Part shown: positions 60,059-64,000 of the stretch, one piece after another | Layout: each line of letters starts with the position of its first letter | How positions within the stretch are numbered: the stretch's first letter is position 1 | From: Lachnospiraceae bacterium | GTDB taxonomy: Bacteria > Bacillota > Clostridia > Lachnospirales > Lachnospiraceae | DNA length: 64,000 bases | Assembly (NCBI GenBank): GCA_029054245.1 | Contig: JAIDFQ010000042.1 | Location: 1 to 64,000 of the forward strand | Direction of reading: 5' to 3' | Notes under the pieces: generated by a model | What the model was told of the DNA's origin: nothing | The model's input: only the letters and a program-made list of their open reading frames with translations | Databases searched by the model: none | Position numbers and translations under genes: made by a program

Positions 60059-61375
60059 TTATAAAACAATACGCAATATCTGAACTTTATCCTGATAATC
60101 AATTATATCTGTATAAATATTTTTATTTAAAGTTCCCTCTATAGACGACACCTGATAGAAATAATAAGTTCCCTTTATAAGTTCAGGACTGCTGTATACT
60201 GCAATATGATAATCATTAACCGCACAAAAAGCCATGATAGGATTTTCTTTATCATCCGTCATCATTATTAAATCGTTTTCCTTTATTTTCTCATTGAATT
60301 CAAGTACTATAAATAGCTGCTTGGAATCTTCACTCACTTCATCATACATATTTCCAGTAGTAAAAAGTATGCCTCCGTTGATATAAATACCTTTATTGGA
60401 ATCCAAACCGCTATCAATACTTTCCGAATTTGCACATGCTATCACGAATCCCCCGTTAATAACAAGATAACCGTTAGAATCAATTCCATCTCCTTCCTCT
60501 CCAAATCCAGAATTACAGATGAGAGTTCCTCCATTCATGGTAAAGACTGATACATCATCTTTATTTGTATTAATAGAATCATCAGCGGCATTGATAATGA
60601 TCTCCCCATTATTAATCGTCATATGAAGGTTACTGGATATTCCTTCATTTTCTGCATTTACAATCAATTTACCGTTTTCCTCAGAATCTATATTAAAGGA
60701 AATCTGACTGTCTATGGCGGCGTCAAATTTATATTTCTTTTTAACATCTTTGTTTTTCATATCTTTCTCTGTGGTACCATCTTCATAGATCTTTGCAACA
60801 TATGAACCATAAATCACATTTTCACTATCCTCTGCAAGTATCAAATGAAAGCCCGCGTTTTTGGTATCCACAATGGGACCAGCATCCTTTTTATTGCTGC
60901 TTCCGCATTCATAGGCATTATAAACCACAATCGCAGGAGCAACACTGCAGTGAATTTCCACATTATTTAAAATCAGGCTTACTACTGCATCTTCATCTTC
61001 CTTGGATTCATCTCCAAGATCAATTGCAATCTGACCGTATGAAATCTTTCCGCTCACTTCATAAATTCCAGGTTTAGTAATGGTGATGACCGTATGTGCC
61101 TCTGCCTCCTGCACGCTATGCGCATCTTTTTTACTTCCTTCGCCGTAAGTTTTATCTTTTCCTTCCTCATAGTAAACGATATCTGCTCCTGTATACACCG
61201 CATCCTTTTTATTTTCGGACGCCTCCCTGCCATCTACTATTATTTTTTCATCCGATAAAACAATAGAAATAATATGATCTTCTTTACAATTCTTTTCTGA
61301 TTCTATAGCAGAACATCCATATAATAAAAATACGAATGCGATAACTAATAAGAAAAATCTGTTATACTTATTCAT
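60059..61375 (-). CDS. carbohydrate-binding lipoprotein, Cthe_2159/DUF4353 type
   Basis: 438 aa from the ATG at 61375, with GGGAG 7 nt upstream. The lipobox is LLYGC (Cys near 21). The mature part has the repeating short strands of a right-handed beta-helix, with runs such as MTINNGEIIINAADDSINTN, FTMNGGTLICNSG, LVINGGFVIACANSESIDSG and IYINGGILFTTGN. This is the pattern of Cthe_2159-like proteins, which bind polygalacturonic acid with Ca2+. The protein would sit on the cell surface and hold pectin. It has its own promoter and lies between the LacI and araD genes, which fits pectin/arabinan use. Confidence 0.75.
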   Translation of the reverse strand: MNKYNRFFLLVIAFVFLLYGCSAIESEKNCKEDHIISIVLSDEKIIVDGREASENKKDAVYTGADIVYYEEGKDKTYGEGSKKDAHSVQEAEAHTVITITKPGIYEVSGKISYGQIAIDLGDESKEDEDAVVSLILNNVEIHCSVAPAIVVYNAYECGSSNKKDAGPIVDTKNAGFHLILAEDSENVIYGSYVAKIYEDGTTEKDMKNKDVKKKYKFDAAIDSQISFNIDSEENGKLIVNAENEGISSNLHMTINNGEIIINAADDSINTNKDDVSVFTMNGGTLICNSGFGEEGDGIDSNGYLVINGGFVIACANSESIDSGLDSNKGIYINGGILFTTGNMYDEVSEDSKQLFIVLEFNEKIKENDLIMMTDDKENPIMAFCAVNDYHIAVYSSPELIKGTYYFYQVSSIEGTLNKNIYTDIIDYQDKVQILRIVL

Positions 61376-61402
61376 ATTGATCTCCCATTCATTTGACTTA
61401 TA

Positions 61403-61444
61403 AAAGCATAAAGCTATCAAATAAACTTAACAACCTTATGCTTT
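61403..61444. repeat. 9-bp inverted repeat at the start of the Cthe_2159-like gene
   Basis: AAAGCATAA (61403-61411) and TTATGCTTT (61436-61444), 24 bp apart, the right arm touching the -10. Candidate operator; spacing is the same as for the repeat at the ArsP_2 promoter but the sequences differ. Confidence 0.4.
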
Positions 61445-61473
61445 GTATAAATCAATATATAATTTTTAGTCAA
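61444..61473 (-). promoter_or_regulatory. promoter of the Cthe_2159-like lipoprotein gene
   Basis: Minus strand: -35 TTGACT (61468-61473), 18-bp spacer, -10 TATACA (61444-61449). It starts 6 bp after the araD stop. Confidence 0.6.
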
Positions 61474-61479
61474 CCACTG

Positions 61480-62172
61480 TCATTGTCCATAATAGGCATT
61501 GGTGCCATGTTTTCTAAAGTAGTGCTTATCCTGTAACTCCGAAGGTGCAGGTGACACTTTGGGGTGAATAATTTCGGTTCGGTATGCCATTTTTGCCACT
61601 TCCTCCAGTACAACTGCATTATGCACTGCATCCATGGCATTTTTTCCCCAGGCAAAAGGTCCATGGTTTTTACATAACACTGCCGGAACTACCATAGGGT
61701 CTTTATTCAAACGTTTAAACTCATTTACAATCAAATGTCCCGTATTTTCTTCATAAGCATCTTCAATTTCTTCCTTTGTAAGACATCTAAGACATGGTAC
61801 TTCTCCGTAAATATAATCCGCATGTGTCGTGCCATAGCATGGAATGCTTCTTCCCGCCTGAGCCCAACTAGTCGCATAGGAAGAATGCGTATGCACAATG
61901 CCACCAATCTCTGAAAAAGCCTTATATAACTCTAAATGAGTGGCAGTATCAGAAGAAGGTTTATAGTTTCCCTCTACCTTATTTCCCTGCAAATCCATGA
62001 CCACCATATCTTCCGGCTTCAGTTTATCATAATCCACGCCGCTTGGCTTGATAACGAACAATCCGCTCTCACTGTCGATGCCGCTTACATTTCCCCATGT
62101 AAAAGTAACAAGACCATATCTGGGCAGTTCCATATTTGCTTTATAAACTTGCATTTTCAATTCTTCTAACAT
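61480..62172 (-). CDS. araD: L-ribulose-5-phosphate 4-epimerase
   Basis: 230 aa, normal length. It converts L-ribulose-5-phosphate to D-xylulose-5-phosphate, the last arabinose-specific step. Class II aldolase fold with [12 protein letters not shown] near 23, [10 protein letters not shown] near 43, the Zn-binding [14 protein letters not shown] near 94, [11 protein letters not shown] near 115 and [23 protein letters not shown] near 165. The ATG at 62172 has GGGAGG upstream. It begins 13 bp after araB. Confidence 0.95.
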   Translation of the reverse strand: MLEELKMQVYKANMELPRYGLVTFTWGNVSGIDSESGLFVIKPSGVDYDKLKPEDMVVMDLQGNKVEGNYKPSSDTATHLELYKAFSEIGGIVHTHSSYATSWAQAGRSIPCYGTTHADYIYGEVPCLRCLTKEEIEDAYEENTGHLIVNEFKRLNKDPMVVPAVLCKNHGPFAWGKNAMDAVHNAVVLEEVAKMAYRTEIIHPKVSPAPSELQDKHYFRKHGTNAYYGQ

Positions 62173-62185
62173 TATTTTCCTCCCA

Positions 62186-63778
62186 TTACTTAAGAGCATT
62201 TACTGCCGCATGTTCAATTTTAAGACCAGCCATATAACGCTTCATAAATTGATTAAAACCTTCTACATCTTCCTTTACCGGTTCCATACTGCTGCCGCTT
62301 TGATCTGCAAATATTTTTTGACTTAAATAATCCTGTAGGCTTTCATATTCATTTTTATTCTTCATATAGTCTGCAAGGAGGGCGATTCCCCATGCACCGC
62401 CTTCACCTGCTGTTTCCATTACGGAAACAGAAGTATTCATAGCTGCTGCTGCCACTCTCTGACCAACGCCCTTGGTCTTGAACAAACCGCCGTGACCAAA
62501 CATCTTATCTACTTTCACTGATTCTGATTTAAATAAAAGATCAAGACCCGCCTTTAAAGCTGCCAATGAAGAATATAAATGTACCCTCATAAAATTTGCA
62601 AGATTAAACTGATCTTCTGCTTTTCTGACAAACAGTGGAGCTCCTTCATCAAATCCGGTAACAGGCTCACCTGAAAAATAATTATAAGAAATCAAACCGC
62701 CACAATCTGCATCCCCTTCCAACGCTTTGTTATAAAGAACAGAAAATAATGTATTTTTATCAATCTTCGCACCTATGGTTTTAGCAAACTGATCAAAAAT
62801 ATTTACCCATGCATTTAAATCGGATGTACAGTTATTACAATGCACCATGGCAACTAAAGCGCCGTCCGGCGTTGTTACAAGATCAATTTCGGGATATACT
62901 TTACTAAGTTCCCTTTCCAGAACAATCATGGCAAATACAGAGGTACCTGCAGATATATTTCCAGTTCTTACGCCTACGCTATTCGTTGCCGCCATACCCG
63001 TACCTGCATCTCCTTCAGGAGGACATACTAAGATTCCTGCTTCCAGTCTGCCAGAAGGGTCTAAGAGACGGGCACCTTCTTCTGTCAAACTTCCTGCTGC
63101 CTCACCTGCCATCAATACTTGCGGAAGAATTTCTTCTAATTTCCATAAAAAACCTTCCTCACGAATAAGATGATTAAATTGACGGGTCATTGTCTGATCA
63201 TAATTTCCTATTTTTATATCGATAGGGAACATACCGGATGCGTCACCTACGCCAAGAACCTTTTTCCCGGTTAGCTTATAATGAACATAACCTGCCAAGG
63301 TAGTCAGAAATGCAACATCTTTGACATGCTCCTCTTTATTTAAAATAGCCTGATATAAATGCGCAATACTCCACCTTTGGGGAATATTATAATTAAATTC
63401 TTTCGTCAGCTTGCTTGCTGCTTCTTCCGTAATCGTGTTTCTCCACGTTCTGAAAGGAACCAAAAGATGATCTTCCTTATCAAAAGCAAGATACCCATGC
63501 ATCATGGCAGAAAAACCAATAGACCCTATCTGTGTAAGTTCCACATCATATTTTTCCTTTACATCCCCCACAAGATCCTGATAGCAGCTTTGAAGTCCCT
63601 TCCACACATCATCAAGATTATAGGTCCATATACCGTTTACATATTGATTTTCCCATTCATAACTTCCAGAAGCAAGCGGCGTGCCTCCCTCCTCAATAAG
63701 AACTGCCTTAATTCTGGTAGAACCAAATTCGATTCCCAGAGATGTTCTTCCTTCTTTTACAATTTCTTTTTTGTCCAT
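62186..63778 (-). CDS. araB: FGGY-family sugar kinase, probable ribulokinase
   Basis: 530 aa. Two actin-like domains: phosphate-1 motif [18 protein letters not shown] near 14-31 and the ATP-site [12 protein letters not shown] near 470. The catalytic-type Asp is in [14 protein letters not shown] near 260. The sequence differs from classic AraB (about 560 aa), so the activity is given by context: it directly precedes araD. It would phosphorylate L-ribulose. Another pentulose is possible. The ribosome site is GGAGGG. It follows a LacI-type regulator gene by 70 bp. Confidence 0.85.
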   Translation of the reverse strand: MDKKEIVKEGRTSLGIEFGSTRIKAVLIEEGGTPLASGSYEWENQYVNGIWTYNLDDVWKGLQSCYQDLVGDVKEKYDVELTQIGSIGFSAMMHGYLAFDKEDHLLVPFRTWRNTITEEAASKLTKEFNYNIPQRWSIAHLYQAILNKEEHVKDVAFLTTLAGYVHYKLTGKKVLGVGDASGMFPIDIKIGNYDQTMTRQFNHLIREEGFLWKLEEILPQVLMAGEAAGSLTEEGARLLDPSGRLEAGILVCPPEGDAGTGMAATNSVGVRTGNISAGTSVFAMIVLERELSKVYPEIDLVTTPDGALVAMVHCNNCTSDLNAWVNIFDQFAKTIGAKIDKNTLFSVLYNKALEGDADCGGLISYNYFSGEPVTGFDEGAPLFVRKAEDQFNLANFMRVHLYSSLAALKAGLDLLFKSESVKVDKMFGHGGLFKTKGVGQRVAAAAMNTSVSVMETAGEGGAWGIALLADYMKNKNEYESLQDYLSQKIFADQSGSSMEPVKEDVEGFNQFMKRYMAGLKIEHAAVNALK

Positions 63779-63848
63779 ACCTTCCCTCCAATTTTTGTTT
63801 ACTTATTTCAAATGTTCAGCAATCTTTTTAAAACATTCTTTTCTATAA

Positions 63849-64000
63849 TTAAATGGTATAACTTGTATGCTTATTATTACAAGTTGTTTTTTTGCAGGAA
63901 TTTCCCACAACAATTTCCGGTTCAATCAGTATTTTTTTATTATTTTCCGATTCCTCCCAATTTTGAATCAAATTAAGCAAAAGCTCTGCTGCCATCTCTC
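63849..64000 (-). CDS. LacI-family regulator, C-terminal fragment (runs off right edge)
   Basis: The last 49 complete codons of a gene whose 5' part lies beyond the window. The visible end (EMAAELLLNLIQNWEE, then ILIEPEIVVGNSC and a Cys/Lys-rich tail ending HTSYTI) is the standard LacI/GalR C-terminus: a helix of the effector domain and the IxPxLxxRxSC-like strand. It precedes araB on the same strand and is probably its regulator; the sequence outside the window is needed to confirm it. Confidence 0.75.
   Translation of the reverse strand, partial: EMAAELLLNLIQNWEESENNKKILIEPEIVVGNSCKKTTCNNKHTSYTI
63860..63885. repeat. 8-bp inverted repeat in the end of the regulator gene, upstream of araB
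   Basis: AACTTGTA (63860-63867) and TACAAGTT (63878-63885), 10 bp apart. The half-sites contain TTGTA/TACAA as in the Bacillus AraR box, but the spacing is different. It lies inside codons of the truncated regulator gene, 80-105 bp upstream of the araB start, so a role as an operator is possible but unproven. Confidence 0.4.

Noticed and set aside
63860-63900. Plus-strand terminator (AACTTGTA stem, then T7)
   Set aside because: No plus-strand gene lies upstream; the sequence is inside the coding end of the regulator, so it was kept only as a possible operator.

Overview
The window looks like chromosomal DNA of a low-GC, flagellated, probably spore-forming Clostridium-type Firmicute, most likely a gut Lachnospiraceae. 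The support is a BofA/YaaL pair, a monoderm-type Tad pilus locus with an FHA protein and no secretin, flagellin next to a DUF6240 protein, strong TTGACA/TATAAT promoters, AGGAGG ribosome sites and several Lachnospiraceae-typical proteins of unknown function. The genus cannot be told from the sequence alone. No prophage, integrase, IS transposase or CRISPR array was seen.

Layout. 1-441: tandem promoters and leader that look like the front of an rRNA operon running off the left edge, then tRNA-Ser(GCT) with its own promoter and terminator. 554-917: a foldback element with perfect 97-bp arms. 930-4531: plsC, a two-subunit class I fumarase, a HIT protein and a flavodoxin-like/SCP2 protein. 4583-13608: a Tad (type IVb pilus) operon, transcribed leftwards from a promoter at 13784-13812. 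13958-16341: bofA, yaaL, fliS and flagellin; DUF6240 at 16325-19336 lies upstream of flagellin behind a sigma-28-like promoter. 19451-25980: glgB, a TPR/pseudo-AAA protein, rsmA and tatD. 26109: tRNA-Lys(CTT). 26237-30561: an ArsP_2-type metal exporter, two membrane proteins, a TSCPD protein, murG and a small unknown. 30574-34033: an MBOAT/SGNH O-acyltransferase pair and a divergent DUF4358 lipoprotein. 34118-39662: exonuclease III, a tandem PII-like protein with its DUF1538 membrane partner, and a DUF2975/HTH/DUF4173 operon. 39628-42960: a MATE transporter and an Lsa-like ABC-F protein with a leader peptide and attenuator. 42962-50571: a GGDEF protein, a DUF1266 lipoprotein and a permease/ATPase/response regulator/kinase module. 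50804-64000: an L-arabinose and glycoside utilisation region.

How the genes fit together. Two surface appendage systems are present. The Tad locus holds ATPase, two inner-membrane platform proteins, TadZ, Flp pilin, two TadE-like pseudopilins and a prepilin peptidase; all three pilins carry the G/xxxxE processing site that peptidase would cut. The flagellin block appears to be under flagellar sigma factor control. The right-hand 13 kb contains araA, araB and araD in separate transcription units, a double-permease furanose/pentose-type ABC importer co-transcribed with a GH4 glycosidase, a divergent LacI regulator, a pectin-binding-like surface lipoprotein and the 3' end of a second LacI-type regulator. 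Together these suggest use of arabinose-containing plant polysaccharide, probably pectic side chains (inference).

The least ordinary signals are the 364-bp foldback element, the ABC-F leader region, three TTATTGA heptamers spaced exactly 21 bp apart upstream of the DUF2975/HTH operon, the repeat-containing DUF6240 protein in the flagellin operon, a Tad platform protein with an inserted Ig-like domain, and a TadE protein carrying two Cys4-type modules.
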